A stretch of 64,000 nt of DNA, from assembly GCF_000016325.1 (NCBI RefSeq), contig NC_009436.1:372001-436000 (forward strand), read 5' to 3'. Each line of letters opens with the position of its first letter. The first letter of the stretch is position 1. The DNA comes from Enterobacter sp. 638 (GTDB taxonomy: Bacteria > Pseudomonadota > Gammaproteobacteria > Enterobacterales > Enterobacteriaceae). The notes beneath the pieces are model-generated. The model was not told where the DNA came from. It searched no databases and saw only the letters and a program-made list of their open reading frames with translations. Shown here piece after piece: positions 34,618 to 46,831 of the stretch. The position numbers and the translations under genes are program-made.

Positions 34618-35560
34618 TGTGAGTAAGGCGAGCCTGCCTAAGGCGATTTTTTTGATGGGGCCTACGGCCTCCGGTAAAACGGCGTTAGCCATTGAGTTAC
34701 GTAAAGTTTTGCCAGTAGAGTTGATTAGCGTCGATTCTGCCCTTATTTATCAAGGGATGGATGTCGGCACGGCGAAGCCAAATGCAGAAGAACTGCATGC
34801 GGCACCGCACCGGTTGCTGGATATTCTCGACCCGGCGCAGGCGTATTCCGCAGCGGATTTCCGTCGCGATGCGCTCGCTGAGATGGCTGAGATAACCGCG
34901 GCGGGACGGATACCGTTGTTGGTCGGCGGTACCATGCTTTATTTTAAGGCACTGTTGGAGGGGTTATCACCTTTGCCATCAGCGGATCCTGAAGTAAGAG
35001 CCAAGATTGAGCAGCAGGCGGCAGAGCAGGGATGGAGCGCGTTGCATAAGCAACTGGAAGAGGTTGATCCGGTTGCCGCAGCACGGATTCATCCAAATGA
35101 TCCGCAAAGGCTTTCCCGAGCACTGGAAGTTTTTTTCATTTCGGGTAAAACTTTAACGGAACTGACGCAAACGTCAGGCGAGGCTCTGCCGTATCAGGTG
35201 CATCAGTTCGCCATCGCCCCGGCGAGCCGTGAACTGCTCCATCAACGAATTGAGCAGCGTTTTCATCAGATGTTAGCTTCAGGTTTTGAAGCAGAAGTGC
35301 GGGCGTTATTTGCTCGCGGAGATTTGCATACGGACATGCCTTCCATTCGTTGTGTCGGATATCGCCAGATATGGTCATACATTGAAGGTGAGATCTCATA
35401 CGATGAAATGGTTTACCGAGGTGTTTGCGCCACCAGACAGTTGGCGAAGCGGCAGATAACCTGGTTGCGTGGTTGGGAGGGGATTCACTGGTTAGACAGT
35501 GAAAAACCTGAACAGTCATACAACGAAGTTTTACAGGTTGTGGGTGCTATCGCAGACTGA
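34610..35560 (+). CDS. miaA: tRNA dimethylallyltransferase MiaA
   Basis: 316-residue enzyme adding the isopentenyl group to A37 of UNN-decoding tRNAs. P-loop '[16 protein letters not shown]', '[18 protein letters not shown]' substrate region, '[14 protein letters not shown]'. ATG overlaps the end of mutL. Upstream of hfq with an 85-bp gap that can hold hfq promoters. Confidence 0.97.
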   Translation: MSDVSKASLPKAIFLMGPTASGKTALAIELRKVLPVELISVDSALIYQGMDVGTAKPNAEELHAAPHRLLDILDPAQAYSAADFRRDALAEMAEITAAGRIPLLVGGTMLYFKALLEGLSPLPSADPEVRAKIEQQAAEQGWSALHKQLEEVDPVAAARIHPNDPQRLSRALEVFFISGKTLTELTQTSGEALPYQVHQFAIAPASRELLHQRIEQRFHQMLASGFEAEVRALFARGDLHTDMPSIRCVGYRQIWSYIEGEISYDEMVYRGVCATRQLAKRQITWLRGWEGIHWLDSEKPEQSYNEVLQVVGAIAD

Positions 35561-35633
35561 GTGTGTACAATTAAGTCGTACCGTGCGCAATTTTTCAGAA
35601 TCGCAAGGTTCTAAGTACAAAACAAACATATAA

Positions 35634-35957
<324 letters not shown>

Positions 35958-36032
35958 GGTTGCGGGCTGTTTTTCCACACGGGGAGCCAGGTTTTCTGCG
36001 TTCCCCGCTGATTTATATTGAGGATAATACGC

Positions 36033-37313
36033 TTGTTTGACCGTTATGATGCCGGTGAGCATGCGGTGCTGGTACACATCTATTTTACGCAAGACAAAGA
36101 TAAAGAAGACCTTGAGGAGTTTGAAGCTCTGGTCTCTTCTGCTGGCGTCGAAGCAATGCAGGTGATTACTGGTAGTCGTAAAGCACCGCACCCGAAGTTT
36201 TTTGTAGGCGAAGGTAAAGCAATCGAAATTGCGGAAGCCGTAAAAGCAACCGGCGCGTCAGTCGTGCTGTTTGACCATGCGTTGTCTCCGGCTCAAGAGC
36301 GTAACCTGGAAAGTCTGTGCGAATGTCGTGTTATCGACCGCACCGGCCTGATATTAGATATTTTTGCTCAGCGTGCACGTACCCACGAGGGGAAATTGCA
36401 GGTTGAGCTGGCGCAATTGCGTCATCTGGCAACGCGGCTTGTGCGTGGCTGGACCCACCTTGAAAGACAAAAAGGCGGTATTGGTTTGCGCGGCCCGGGT
36501 GAAACCCAGCTCGAAACTGACCGTCGACTACTGCGTGGTCGTATTACCCAGATCCTTTCGCGACTGGCAAGAGTCGAGAAACGGCGTGAGCAAGGACGTC
36601 GTTCGCGAACCAAAGCTGACATCCCAACGGTGTCGCTGGTGGGGTATACCAATGCCGGTAAATCCACCCTGTTTAACCAGATTACCAATGCTGAAGTCTA
36701 CGCCGCAGACCAGTTGTTTGCGACGCTCGACCCTACGCTTCGCCGTATTGATGTTGCGGACGTCGGCGAAACCGTGCTGGCGGATACCGTAGGCTTTATT
36801 CGTCATTTGCCACACGATTTGGTGGCGGCGTTTAAAGCGACCTTGCAGGAGACGCGTCAGGCGACCCTGCTGCTGCATATCATTGACGCCGCCGATTTCC
36901 GCTTGCAGGAAAATATCGATGCGGTGAATACCGTGCTCGAAGAGATTGAAGCGGACGATATCCCAACGCTGTTGGTGATGAATAAAATCGATATGCTCGA
37001 AGACTTCGAGCCGCGTATCGACCGAGATGATGAGAACAAACCGATTCGGGTCTGGCTATCTGCTCAGACCGGGGTTGGCGTGCCACTGCTTTTCCAGGCT
37101 TTAACAGAACGTCTTTCCGGTGAGGTTGCTCAGCACACGCTGCGTCTGCCACCACAGGAAGGCAAGCTGCGCAGCCGGTTTTATCAACTTCAGGCGATAG
37201 AAAAAGAGTGGATGGAGGATGACGGCAGCGTGGGGATGCAGGTGCGTATGCCAATCGTTGACTGGCGTCGCCTCTGTAAACAAGAACCTACGTTGATCGA
37301 CTACGTAGTCTGA
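36033..37313 (+). CDS. hflX: Ribosome-splitting GTPase HflX
   Basis: 426-residue GTPase that binds and splits stalled 70S ribosomes, chiefly after heat stress. N-terminal nucleotide-binding-like domain, a helical linker ('[20 protein letters not shown]'), then G1 '[13 protein letters not shown]', G3 'DTVGFI', G4 'MNKIDML'. The TTG at 36033-36035 is chosen: TGAGGA lies 7 nt upstream and the product equals E. coli HflX in length. An upstream in-frame TTG at 36018 lacks this. Confidence 0.94.
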   Translation: MFDRYDAGEHAVLVHIYFTQDKDKEDLEEFEALVSSAGVEAMQVITGSRKAPHPKFFVGEGKAIEIAEAVKATGASVVLFDHALSPAQERNLESLCECRVIDRTGLILDIFAQRARTHEGKLQVELAQLRHLATRLVRGWTHLERQKGGIGLRGPGETQLETDRRLLRGRITQILSRLARVEKRREQGRRSRTKADIPTVSLVGYTNAGKSTLFNQITNAEVYAADQLFATLDPTLRRIDVADVGETVLADTVGFIRHLPHDLVAAFKATLQETRQATLLLHIIDAADFRLQENIDAVNTVLEEIEADDIPTLLVMNKIDMLEDFEPRIDRDDENKPIRVWLSAQTGVGVPLLFQALTERLSGEVAQHTLRLPPQEGKLRSRFYQLQAIEKEWMEDDGSVGMQVRMPIVDWRRLCKQEPTLIDYVV

Positions 37314-37371
37314 TCAGATTAGGGTAGTCCTGAAGATATTCGCCCTTGCATAACAAATATGGAGCATATAC

Positions 37372-38637
37372 ATGGCGTGGAATCAGCCCGGTAATAACGG
37401 ACAAGACCGCGACCCGTGGGGAAGCAGCAATAATCAAGGCGGCAACTCTGGGGGAAATGGCAACAAAGGTGGTCGCGAGCAGGGGCCTCCTGATCTGGAC
37501 GACATCTTCCGCAAGCTAAGTAAAAAGCTGGGCGGTTTTGGTGGTAAAGGTTCCGGTTCGGGTTCCGGCGGAAATGCCCCGCAGGGGCCACGCCCGCACC
37601 TTGGTGGCCGCGTAGTGAGCATTGTTGCCGCTGCCGTGGTGATCATTTGGGCCGCCAGCGGTTTCTACACCATTAAAGAAGCTGAGCGCGGTGTTGTCAC
37701 TCGCTTCGGCAAGTTTAGCCATCTGGTTGAGCCGGGTCTGAACTGGAAGCCAACGTTTGTCGATAACGTGACTGCGGTAAACGTAGAATCGGTTCGTGAA
37801 CTGGCGGCGTCCGGCGTGATGCTGACTTCTGACGAGAACGTGGTTCGCGTCGAGATGAACGTGCAGTACCGCGTCACCGATCCTAAAAACTACCTGTTCA
37901 GTGTGACCAGCGCGGACGATAGCCTGCGTCAGGCGACTGACAGTGCGCTGCGTGGTGTGATCGGCAAATACACCATGGACCGTATTTTGACTGAAGGTCG
38001 TACCGTTATTCGTAGCGATACCCAGCGTGAGCTGGAAGAGACCATTCGTCCGTACAACATGGGTATCACCCTGCTGGACGTCAACTTCCAGGCTGCTCGT
38101 CCGCCGGAAGAGGTGAAAGCTGCGTTTGATGATGCGATTTCCGCGCGTGAAAATGAGCAGCAGTACATCCGTGAAGCAGAAGCCTACACCAACGAAGTTC
38201 AGCCACGTGCTAACGGTCAGGCGCAACGTATCCTCGAAGAGGCGCGTGCGTATAAGACTCAGACCGTGCTGGAAGCGCAGGGTGAAGTAGCCCGCTTTGC
38301 TAAGCTCCTGCCTGAATATAAAGCCGCTCCGGAAATTACCCGTGAACGTCTGTATATCGAGACCATGGAGAAAGTGCTGAGCCATACCCGTAAAGTGCTG
38401 GTGAATGACAGCAAAGGTGGCAACCTGATGGTTCTGCCGCTGGACCAGATGCTGAAAGGCGGTAGTGCCTCTGGCGCGAAACAGGATAACAGCGGAGCCA
38501 ACAATCTGCTGCGCCTGCCTCCTGCGTCCGGGAGCAACTCTAACGCCAAAAACACGTCGTCTTCAACCGATGGTGACATCATGGACCAACGTCGCGCTAA
38601 CGCGCAGCGTAACGACAGCCAGCGTCAGGGGGAATAA
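37372..38637 (+). CDS. hflK: FtsH modulator HflK
   Basis: 421-residue SPFH/band 7 protein that with HflC surrounds FtsH and tempers its proteolysis. Gly/Asn-rich cytoplasmic N-terminus (about 1-75), one transmembrane helix ('VVSIVAAAVVIIWAASGFY'), band-7 domain 100-270, coiled coil to about 320. 2 bp gap to hflC. Confidence 0.97.
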   Translation: MAWNQPGNNGQDRDPWGSSNNQGGNSGGNGNKGGREQGPPDLDDIFRKLSKKLGGFGGKGSGSGSGGNAPQGPRPHLGGRVVSIVAAAVVIIWAASGFYTIKEAERGVVTRFGKFSHLVEPGLNWKPTFVDNVTAVNVESVRELAASGVMLTSDENVVRVEMNVQYRVTDPKNYLFSVTSADDSLRQATDSALRGVIGKYTMDRILTEGRTVIRSDTQRELEETIRPYNMGITLLDVNFQAARPPEEVKAAFDDAISARENEQQYIREAEAYTNEVQPRANGQAQRILEEARAYKTQTVLEAQGEVARFAKLLPEYKAAPEITRERLYIETMEKVLSHTRKVLVNDSKGGNLMVLPLDQMLKGGSASGAKQDNSGANNLLRLPPASGSNSNAKNTSSSTDGDIMDQRRANAQRNDSQRQGE

Positions 38638-38639
38638 CG

Positions 38640-39644
38640 ATGCGTAAGTCAGTTATTGCGATAATTATCATCGTGCTGGTAGTGCTTTATGCCTCAATCT
38701 TTGTAGTGAAAGAGGGCGAACGCGGTATCACCATGCGCTTCGGCAAAGTTCTGCGTGACGATGAAAACAAACCGCTGGTTTTCGAGCCGGGTCTGCACTT
38801 CAAGCTCCCGATGATCGAATCAGTGAAAATGCTCGATGCCCGTATCCAGACCATGGATAACCAGGCCGACCGTTTCGTGACCAAAGAGAAAAAAGACCTG
38901 ATCGTCGATTCCTACATCAAATGGCGTATCAGCGATTTTAGCCGCTACTATCTGGCAACGGGCGGCGGTGACGTCTCTCAGGCGGAAGTGCTGCTAAAAC
39001 GTAAGTTCTCTGACCGTTTGCGTTCTGAAATTGGTCGTCTGGATGTGAAAGATATCGTCACCGATTCTCGTGGTCGTCTGACGATTGAAGTCCGTGATGC
39101 GCTGAACTCCGGTTCTGCGGGTACCGAAGACGAAGTCGCAACGCCAGCCGCAGATGATGCGATTGCGAAAGCAGCTGAACGTGTTCAGACCGAGACTAAC
39201 GGCAAAGCGCCGGTGATCAACCCGAACAGTATGGCTGCGTTGGGTATCGAAGTCGTTGACGTGCGTATTAAGCAGATCAACCTGCCTGCCGAAGTGTCCG
39301 AAGCGATCTACAACCGTATGCGCGCTGAGCGTGAAGCGGTTGCCCGTCGCCACCGTTCACAAGGTCAGGAAGAAGCTGAAAAGCTGCGCGCCACTGCCGA
39401 TTATGAAGTAACGAAAACGCTGGCAGAATCTGAACGTCAGGGCCGCATTATGCGCGGTGAAGGCGATGCAGAAGCCGCGAAACTGTTTGCTGATGCATTC
39501 AGTCAGGATCCGGATTTCTATGCCTTTATCCGTAGCCTGCGTGCTTATGAAAACAGCTTCCAGAGCAACCAGGATGTGATGGTGCTCAGCCCGGATAGCG
39601 ATTTCTTCCGTTATATGAAGACGCCAGGCAACGCCACGCGATAA
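38640..39644 (+). CDS. hflC: FtsH modulator HflC
   Basis: 334-residue partner of HflK. N-terminal signal anchor ('VIAIIIIVLVVLYASIFVV'), band-7 domain with 'GERGITMRFGKVLRD', then a coiled-coil tail ('RHRSQGQEEAEKLRATADYE'). Last gene of the series from nnr; a strong terminator follows. Confidence 0.97.
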   Translation: MRKSVIAIIIIVLVVLYASIFVVKEGERGITMRFGKVLRDDENKPLVFEPGLHFKLPMIESVKMLDARIQTMDNQADRFVTKEKKDLIVDSYIKWRISDFSRYYLATGGGDVSQAEVLLKRKFSDRLRSEIGRLDVKDIVTDSRGRLTIEVRDALNSGSAGTEDEVATPAADDAIAKAAERVQTETNGKAPVINPNSMAALGIEVVDVRIKQINLPAEVSEAIYNRMRAEREAVARRHRSQGQEEAEKLRATADYEVTKTLAESERQGRIMRGEGDAEAAKLFADAFSQDPDFYAFIRSLRAYENSFQSNQDVMVLSPDSDFFRYMKTPGNATR

Positions 39645-39666
39645 ACTCAACGCCGTTTGAGTGATC

Positions 39667-39702
39667 AAACCACCGCTCTCTTCCGAGGCGGTGGTTTTCT
39701 TT
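39667..39702 (+). terminator. Terminator after hflC
   Basis: AAACCACCGC/GCGGTGGTTT, 10-bp stem with an 11-nt loop (39667-39697), followed by TTCTTTT. Confidence 0.88.
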
Positions 39703-39716
39703 TATAAGGATCCAAA

Positions 39717-41314
<1,598 letters not shown>

Positions 41315-41327
41315 TTTCGTGACTGCT

Positions 41328-41351
41328 GGCCTACGGAGCGATCCGTAGGCC
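41328..41351. repeat. Perfect palindrome after purA
   Basis: GGCCTACGGA-GCGA-TCCGTAGGCC, 10-bp stem with a GNRA loop, followed by CGGATAAACGCC, which resembles the GGATAAGGCG part of REP units. No T-run. The rest of the 190-bp gap before nsrR holds only AT-rich promoter-like sequence. Confidence 0.7.
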
Positions 41352-41504
41352 GGATAAACGCCGTTCCATCTGGTTTTTGCCCTCTGTTTCCGCTTTTACC
41401 CCTTTCCGTTTAAATAAATTCGCCGTTAACTATCTGGCTGGTTTATCATCATTATTGAATATCTCTGCGGTTAAACCGCGTTTTTCCCTTTTCCTGAGGT
41501 TGAT

Positions 41505-41930
41505 GTGCAGTTAACGAGTTTCACCGATTACGGCTTACGTGCGCTGATTTACATGGCGTCGTTGCCACAAGGGCAGATGACCAGTATCTCTCAGGTTACA
41601 GAGGTCTACGGCGTGTCCCGTAATCATATGGTCAAAATAATCAATCAACTTAGCCGTGCGGGATACGTGACTGCCGTCCGCGGGAAAAACGGGGGAATTC
41701 GTCTCGGTAAACCCGCACAGAGTATTCGTGTAGGGGACGTGGTGCGTGAACTGGAGCCGCTGTCTCTGGTGAATTGCAGCAGCGATTTTTGCCACATCAC
41801 CCCCGCATGCCGCCTCAAACAGGCACTTTCTAAGGCTGTGCAAAGTTTCCTTATGGAACTGGATAACTACACGCTGGCCGATTTGGTTGAAGAGAATCAA
41901 CCGCTGTATAAATTATTGCTGGTGGAATGA
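41505..41930 (+). CDS. nsrR: Nitric-oxide-sensing repressor NsrR
   Basis: 141-residue Rrf2-family repressor with an NO-labile [Fe-S] cluster; cluster cysteines in '[17 protein letters not shown]' and winged helix '[20 protein letters not shown]'. GTG start at 41505 behind TGAGGT. Its best target in the window is ytfE at 59.4 kb, which has an NsrR box. It runs into rnr (38 bp between stop and the rnr ATG). Confidence 0.97.
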   Translation: MQLTSFTDYGLRALIYMASLPQGQMTSISQVTEVYGVSRNHMVKIINQLSRAGYVTAVRGKNGGIRLGKPAQSIRVGDVVRELEPLSLVNCSSDFCHITPACRLKQALSKAVQSFLMELDNYTLADLVEENQPLYKLLLVE

Positions 41931-41968
41931 AGAAAATTTTCGCCGGAGCTGACAACGGAGGAACCGCT

Positions 41969-44443
41969 ATGTCACATGATCCTTTCCAGGACCGCGAAGC
42001 AGAAAAGTACGCGAATCCTATCCCAAGCCGCGAGTTCATCATCGAACACTTAACCAAGCGCGAAAAACCCGCCAATCGTGAAGAACTTGCCGTTGAATTA
42101 AATATTGAAGGTGAAGAGCAAATTGAAGCCCTTCGCCGCCGCCTGCGCGCCATGGAGCGTGACGGTCAGTTGGTCTTTACCCGTCGTCAGTGCTATGCGT
42201 TGCCAGAACGTCTGGACCTGCTGAAAGGCATCGTTATCGGTCACCGCGATGGTTACGGTTTCCTGCGCGTCGAAGGGCGTAAAGACGATCTGTACCTGTC
42301 ATCTGAACAGATGAAAATGTGCATCCATGGCGACCAGATTTTGGCGCAGCCGCTGGGGGCCGATCGTAAAGGCCGTCGTGAAGCGCGCGTGGTGCGTGTG
42401 CTGGTACCTAAAAACAGCCAGATTGTCGGTCGTTACTTTACCGATGCCGGCGTGGGCTTTGTGGTGCCGGACGACAGCCGTATGAGCTTCGACATCCTGA
42501 TCCCACCGGAAGAGGTAATGGGCGCGCGAATGGGCTTTGTGGTGGTGGTTGAACTCACCCAACGCCCAACCCGTCGTACCAAAGCGATCGGTAAAATCGT
42601 TGAAGTGCTGGGCGATAACATGGGTACCAGCATGGCTGTGGACATGGCGCTGCGTACGCATGAAATCCCTTACGTCTGGCCGCACGCGGTTGAAGAACAG
42701 GTCAAAGATCTGAACGAACAGGTGCCGGAAGAAGCCAAAGTCGGTCGCGTGGACTTGCGTGATTTGCCGCTGGTGACTATCGATGGCGAAGACGCGCGTG
42801 ACTTCGATGACGCCGTGTTCTGCGAGAAGAAACGCGGCGGCGGCTGGCGTTTGTGGGTGGCGATTGCTGACGTCAGCTATTATGTTCGCCCTAACACGCC
42901 GCTCGACGCCGAAGCGCGCAGTCGCGGTACATCGGTGTACTTCCCGTCGCAGGTCGTACCGATGCTGCCAGAAGTGCTCTCCAACGGCCTGTGTTCTCTG
43001 AACCCGCAGGTTGACAGGTTGTGTATGGTCTGCGAAATGACCATCTCTACCAAAGGGCGCTTAACCGGCTACAAATTCTATGAAGCGGTGATGAGCTCGC
43101 ATGCCCGTCTGACCTATACCAAAGTCTGGCATATGCTGCAGGGCGATCAGGAATTGCGCGAGCAATATGCGCCGCTGGTTAAACACATCGAAGAGCTGCA
43201 CAACCTCTACAAAACGCTGGAGCAAGCGCGCGAAGAGCGTGGCGGGATCTCCTTTGAGAGTGAAGAAGCCAAGTTCATCTTTAACGCTGAGCGCCGTATC
43301 GAACGTATCGAGCAGACCCAGCGTAACGATGCGCACAAGCTTATCGAAGAGTGCATGATTTTAGCCAACATCTCGGCGGCGCGTTTCGTTGAGAAAGCCA
43401 AAGAGCCTGCGCTGTTCCGTATCCACGATAAGCCGACGACCGAAGCCATCACCTCTTTCCGTTCTGTTCTGGCGGAGCTGGGTCTTGAACTGCCGGGCGG
43501 CAGCAAGCCAGAGCCGCGTGATTACGCCGAACTGTTGACTGCAATCGCCGATCGTCCTGACGCAGAAATGCTGCAAACCATGCTGCTGCGTTCGATGAAA
43601 CAGGCGATTTACGATCCAGAAAACCGTGGTCACTTTGGTCTGGCGCTGCAGTCTTACGCGCACTTTACCTCGCCGATCCGTCGTTATCCGGATCTGTCAC
43701 TGCACCGCGCCATTAAATATCTGGTAGCGCAAGAGCAGGGGCATAAGGGCAATACCACTGAAACCGGCGGCTACCATTATTCGATGGAAGAGGTGCTGCA
43801 GTTAGGTCAGCACTGTTCTATGGCGGAACGTCGCGCCGATGAAGCCACGCGTGATGTTGCGGACTGGCTGAAGTGTGACTTTATGCTGGATCAGGTGGGC
43901 AACGTCTTTAAAGGCGTGATTGCCAGCGTGACCGGTTTTGGTTTCTTCGTCCGTCTCAATGAGCTGTTCATCGATGGTCTGGTGCACGTTTCCTCGCTGG
44001 ACAACGATTACTATCGTTACGATCAGGTGGGGCAACGCCTGACCGGTGAGTCCGGCGGTCAAACGTATCGTCTGGGCGATCGCGTAGAAGTGCGCGTTGA
44101 AGCCGTGAATATGGACGAGCGTAAGATTGATTTCAGCCTGATTTCCAGTGAACGCGCGCCGCGTAATGTGGGTAAAACCGCGCGTGAAAGTGCGAAAAAA
44201 GGGTCTGGCGGTAAGAGCAACGGCAAACGTCGTCAGGCAGGCAAAAAGGTGAACTTCGAGCCAGACAGCGCTTTCCGGGGTGACAAAGGCAAAGCGGCAC
44301 CGAAACAGCCAAAAGCCCCACAATCCCCAAAAGCGAAAGCTGAGAAAGCGGAAAAAGGCGCGAAAAAACCGTCGGCTAAAACGCAAAAAATAGCCGCTGC
44401 CACCAAAGCAAAACGCGCAGCGAAGAAAAAAATCGCTGAGTAA
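41969..44443 (+). CDS. rnr: Ribonuclease R
   Basis: 824-residue processive 3'-5' exoribonuclease able to digest structured RNA. N-terminal helix-turn-helix, two cold-shock domains, RNB catalytic domain with '[20 protein letters not shown]' (metal-binding Asp cluster), an S1 domain ('[19 protein letters not shown]') and a Lys/Ala-rich tail (about 735-824). ATG at 41969 behind GGAGGAA; slightly longer than E. coli (813) in the basic tail. Confidence 0.97.
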   Translation: MSHDPFQDREAEKYANPIPSREFIIEHLTKREKPANREELAVELNIEGEEQIEALRRRLRAMERDGQLVFTRRQCYALPERLDLLKGIVIGHRDGYGFLRVEGRKDDLYLSSEQMKMCIHGDQILAQPLGADRKGRREARVVRVLVPKNSQIVGRYFTDAGVGFVVPDDSRMSFDILIPPEEVMGARMGFVVVVELTQRPTRRTKAIGKIVEVLGDNMGTSMAVDMALRTHEIPYVWPHAVEEQVKDLNEQVPEEAKVGRVDLRDLPLVTIDGEDARDFDDAVFCEKKRGGGWRLWVAIADVSYYVRPNTPLDAEARSRGTSVYFPSQVVPMLPEVLSNGLCSLNPQVDRLCMVCEMTISTKGRLTGYKFYEAVMSSHARLTYTKVWHMLQGDQELREQYAPLVKHIEELHNLYKTLEQAREERGGISFESEEAKFIFNAERRIERIEQTQRNDAHKLIEECMILANISAARFVEKAKEPALFRIHDKPTTEAITSFRSVLAELGLELPGGSKPEPRDYAELLTAIADRPDAEMLQTMLLRSMKQAIYDPENRGHFGLALQSYAHFTSPIRRYPDLSLHRAIKYLVAQEQGHKGNTTETGGYHYSMEEVLQLGQHCSMAERRADEATRDVADWLKCDFMLDQVGNVFKGVIASVTGFGFFVRLNELFIDGLVHVSSLDNDYYRYDQVGQRLTGESGGQTYRLGDRVEVRVEAVNMDERKIDFSLISSERAPRNVGKTARESAKKGSGGKSNGKRRQAGKKVNFEPDSAFRGDKGKAAPKQPKAPQSPKAKAEKAEKGAKKPSAKTQKIAAATKAKRAAKKKIAE

Positions 44444-44448
44444 TTTTT

Positions 44449-44513
44449 TCCCTCACCCCTCCCATGGGGAGCATTTTCCTCCTTCTCCCTGTGGGAGAGG
44501 GTCGGGGTGAGGG
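44449..44513. repeat. Composite palindrome, CCCTCTCCC/CCCTCACCCC family
   Basis: Outer arms CCCTCACCCC (44450-44459) and GGGGTGAGGG (44504-44513) are exact complements; nested inside is TTCTCCCTGTGGGAGAGGG (44483-44501). The most complete copy of the family in the window, in the rnr-rlmB gap. Confidence 0.85.
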
Positions 44514-44547
44514 TGATCCGTTAACAGAGTGAAAGACGAGTCCATCA

Positions 44548-45282
44548 ATGAGTGAAATGATTTACGGCATCCACGCGGTGCAGGCCCTGCTGGAGCGCGC
44601 TCCAGAGCGTTTTCAGGAAGTGTTTATTCTGAAAGGCCGTGAGGACAAACGTCTGCTCCCGCTGATCCATGCGCTGGAAGCTCAGGGCGTAGTAATTCAG
44701 CTGGCTAGCCGTCAGTTCCTCGACGAGAAAAGTGAAGGTGCGGTCCATCAGGGGATTATTGCCCGTGCGAAACCGGGTCGTCAGTACCAGGAAAACGATC
44801 TGCCGGACTTGATTGCCCAGTTGGATAACCCGTTCTTCCTGATCCTCGATGGCGTGACCGATCCACACAACCTCGGCGCGTGTTTGCGCAGTGCCGATGC
44901 AGCAGGTGTGCATGCGGTGATCGTTCCACGCGATCGTGCGGCGCAACTGAATGCAACGGCGAAGAAAGTGGCTTGTGGCGCAGCGGAAAACGTTCCGTTG
45001 ATCCGCGTGACCAATCTGGCGCGCACTATGCGTCAGCTTCAGGAAGAGAATATCTGGATCGTCGGTACGGCGGGTGAAGCCGATCATACCGTTTACCAGA
45101 GTAAAATGACTGGCCGTCTGGCACTGGTGATGGGCGCAGAAGGCGAAGGTATGCGTCGTCTGACTCGCGAACATTGCGATGAGCTGATCAGCATCCCGAT
45201 GGCGGGTAGCGTGTCATCTCTGAACGTCTCTGTTGCGACCGGTATTTGCCTGTTTGAAGCGGTTCGTCAGCGCACCAAATAA
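44548..45282 (+). CDS. rlmB: 23S rRNA 2'-O-methyltransferase (Gm2251) RlmB
   Basis: 244-residue SPOUT (TrmH/SpoU) methyltransferase. Motif 1 '[20 protein letters not shown]', motif 2 '[13 protein letters not shown]', motif 3 '[18 protein letters not shown]' that form the knot; N-terminal substrate-binding domain 1-80. Downstream of rnr as in E. coli. Confidence 0.97.
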   Translation: MSEMIYGIHAVQALLERAPERFQEVFILKGREDKRLLPLIHALEAQGVVIQLASRQFLDEKSEGAVHQGIIARAKPGRQYQENDLPDLIAQLDNPFFLILDGVTDPHNLGACLRSADAAGVHAVIVPRDRAAQLNATAKKVACGAAENVPLIRVTNLARTMRQLQEENIWIVGTAGEADHTVYQSKMTGRLALVMGAEGEGMRRLTREHCDELISIPMAGSVSSLNVSVATGICLFEAVRQRTK

Positions 45283-45286
45283 ACAG

Positions 45287-45319
45287 TAAGGCCGTCCTCA
45301 GGACGGCCTTATTTTTTTC
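45287..45319 (+). terminator. Terminator after rlmB
   Basis: TAAGGCCGTCC-TCA-GGACGGCCTTA, perfect 11-bp stem, followed by TTTTTTTCC. Confidence 0.93.
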
Positions 45320-45349
45320 CGTGGGTTAGAGCGCCAGACAGTGGCAACC

Positions 45350-46639
45350 TTACTCCTCTAACGACCGCAAATGGTCATCTTTATTAAGCGTCATTAGCGC
45401 CGCCATACTGACCACCGCTGTCGCCATCACGTAGTACGCCGGAATATCCAGATTACCCGTCTGTTTGATCAAGCCTGTAATGATTAAGCCCGCACAGCCT
45501 GAGAAAATCGCGTTCGACAACGAATACGCCAGCCCAAGCCCTGTGTAACGCACGCGCGTCGGGAACATCTCCGACAGCATCGCCGGCCCTGGCCCTGCCA
45601 GCATTCCCACCAAGCCGCCTGCAATCAGGACGACAATAGCTTTAATCGCCAGCGTGGTGGACTCTGCCTGCAACACTTTTAGCAGCGGTAGCGCCAGAAC
45701 CAGCAATAGCCCAGTGGCGATCAGCATCACCGTGCGACGACCGATTCGGTCGCTCAATATCCCCGATGGAATAATGGTCAGCGCAAATCCGACATTCGAG
45801 ATCACGGCAATCAGCAGCGCCTGGTTAAAGCCGGTGTGCAGCGCTGACTGTAAATATGTGGGCATAATGACAAGATAGGTATAACCCGCAGCCGACCACA
45901 CCATCACGCGTCCTATCCCCATCACGATGGCCTTGAGCGCCGCACCGGCCTGCGCCTGCGCAACGACCGGTTTTTCCTGCTGCTTCACAAAGCTTGGCGT
46001 CTCTTCCATGCTGACCCTCAGCCAAAGCGCGACCACGCCCATCGGCAGCGCGAGGAAGAACGGAATGCGCCAGCCCCAGTCGTGCAACGCTTCGGGCGTG
46101 AGGACGGCAGAAAGCAGCGCCACAATCCCCGCACCGGCCAGCAGGCCAAGCGCGACGGTAAAGGACTGCCACGCACCGTAAAGACCGCGTTTGCCGCGCG
46201 GGGCGAACTCGGTCATCAGCGATACTGCACCGCCGTATTCACCGCCCGCAAACAGCCCCTGTAAAATGCGCAGTCCGGTGATGAGAAGCGGCGCGGCAAT
46301 GCCAATACTGGCATAGACCGGCACGATACCGATCGCCGCCGTCGCGAGGGTCATCAGCACCAGCACAATGATCAACGTGGGTTTACGCCCAATGCGGTCG
46401 CCTATTCGCCCGAACACCACCGCGCCCAACGGGCGGAAGAAAAACGCAATCGCGAACGAAGCGTAGGTCAGAATGAGGCTGGTCGTTCCTGCTTCACCTT
46501 CAAGCTGGAAGAAGTTTTTCGCAATAACGGTGGCCATAAAGCCATACACCGCAAACTCATACCATTCGATAAAGTTACCAATAGAGCCTGCAACTAAAGC
46601 GCGCTTATGCGCATCCGGCGCACGTTGGGAAGATTGCAT
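45350..46639 (-). CDS. MHS-family (ProP/ShiA-like) metabolite:H+ symporter
   Basis: 429-residue major facilitator protein with 12 predicted helices. 'GNFIEWYEFAVYGFMATVIA' and 'FGRIGDRIGRKPTLIIVLVL' are typical of the metabolite:H+ symporter group (ProP, ShiA, KgtP relatives); the signature 'GGEYGGAVSLMTEFAPRGKRG' is clear. Substrate unknown; a small carboxylate or betaine is the usual type. It occupies the rlmB-aidB gap where E. coli has yjfIJKLM-yjfC. A CRP-like site lies 76-91 bp upstream. Confidence 0.85.
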   Translation of the reverse strand: MQSSQRAPDAHKRALVAGSIGNFIEWYEFAVYGFMATVIAKNFFQLEGEAGTTSLILTYASFAIAFFFRPLGAVVFGRIGDRIGRKPTLIIVLVLMTLATAAIGIVPVYASIGIAAPLLITGLRILQGLFAGGEYGGAVSLMTEFAPRGKRGLYGAWQSFTVALGLLAGAGIVALLSAVLTPEALHDWGWRIPFFLALPMGVVALWLRVSMEETPSFVKQQEKPVVAQAQAGAALKAIVMGIGRVMVWSAAGYTYLVIMPTYLQSALHTGFNQALLIAVISNVGFALTIIPSGILSDRIGRRTVMLIATGLLLVLALPLLKVLQAESTTLAIKAIVVLIAGGLVGMLAGPGPAMLSEMFPTRVRYTGLGLAYSLSNAIFSGCAGLIITGLIKQTGNLDIPAYYVMATAVVSMAALMTLNKDDHLRSLEE

Positions 46640-46714
46640 AATGATTCTCTTCTGGAAGGTGAGAATAAATTATTCAACAGAATGACCAGAGTGAAATAGT
46701 TTATTCTTATATTG

Positions 46715-46730
46715 TGTGACCTGTTTCACG
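46715..46730. promoter_or_regulatory. CRP-like site between MHS gene and aidB
   Basis: TGTGA-CCTGTT-TCACG, nine of ten consensus half-site bases, in the 192-bp divergent gap. Nearer to the MHS gene start (46639) than to aidB (46832). At 46802-46819 CCTTCA...TGAAGG could pair and cover part of the aidB ribosome site. Confidence 0.6.
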
Positions 46731-46831
46731 AATGATCTCAGCAAGATCGCTGCCTTGTGACCCGACTCCCATGCAGCTTCCGCGGTCGTTGTCCATAATG
46801 ACCTTCATTGCCATTGAAGGAGGGACGCACC

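Noticed and set aside
37516..38385. 289-residue ORF antisense to hflK
   Set aside because: Mirror of hflK codon bias; no recognizable domain.
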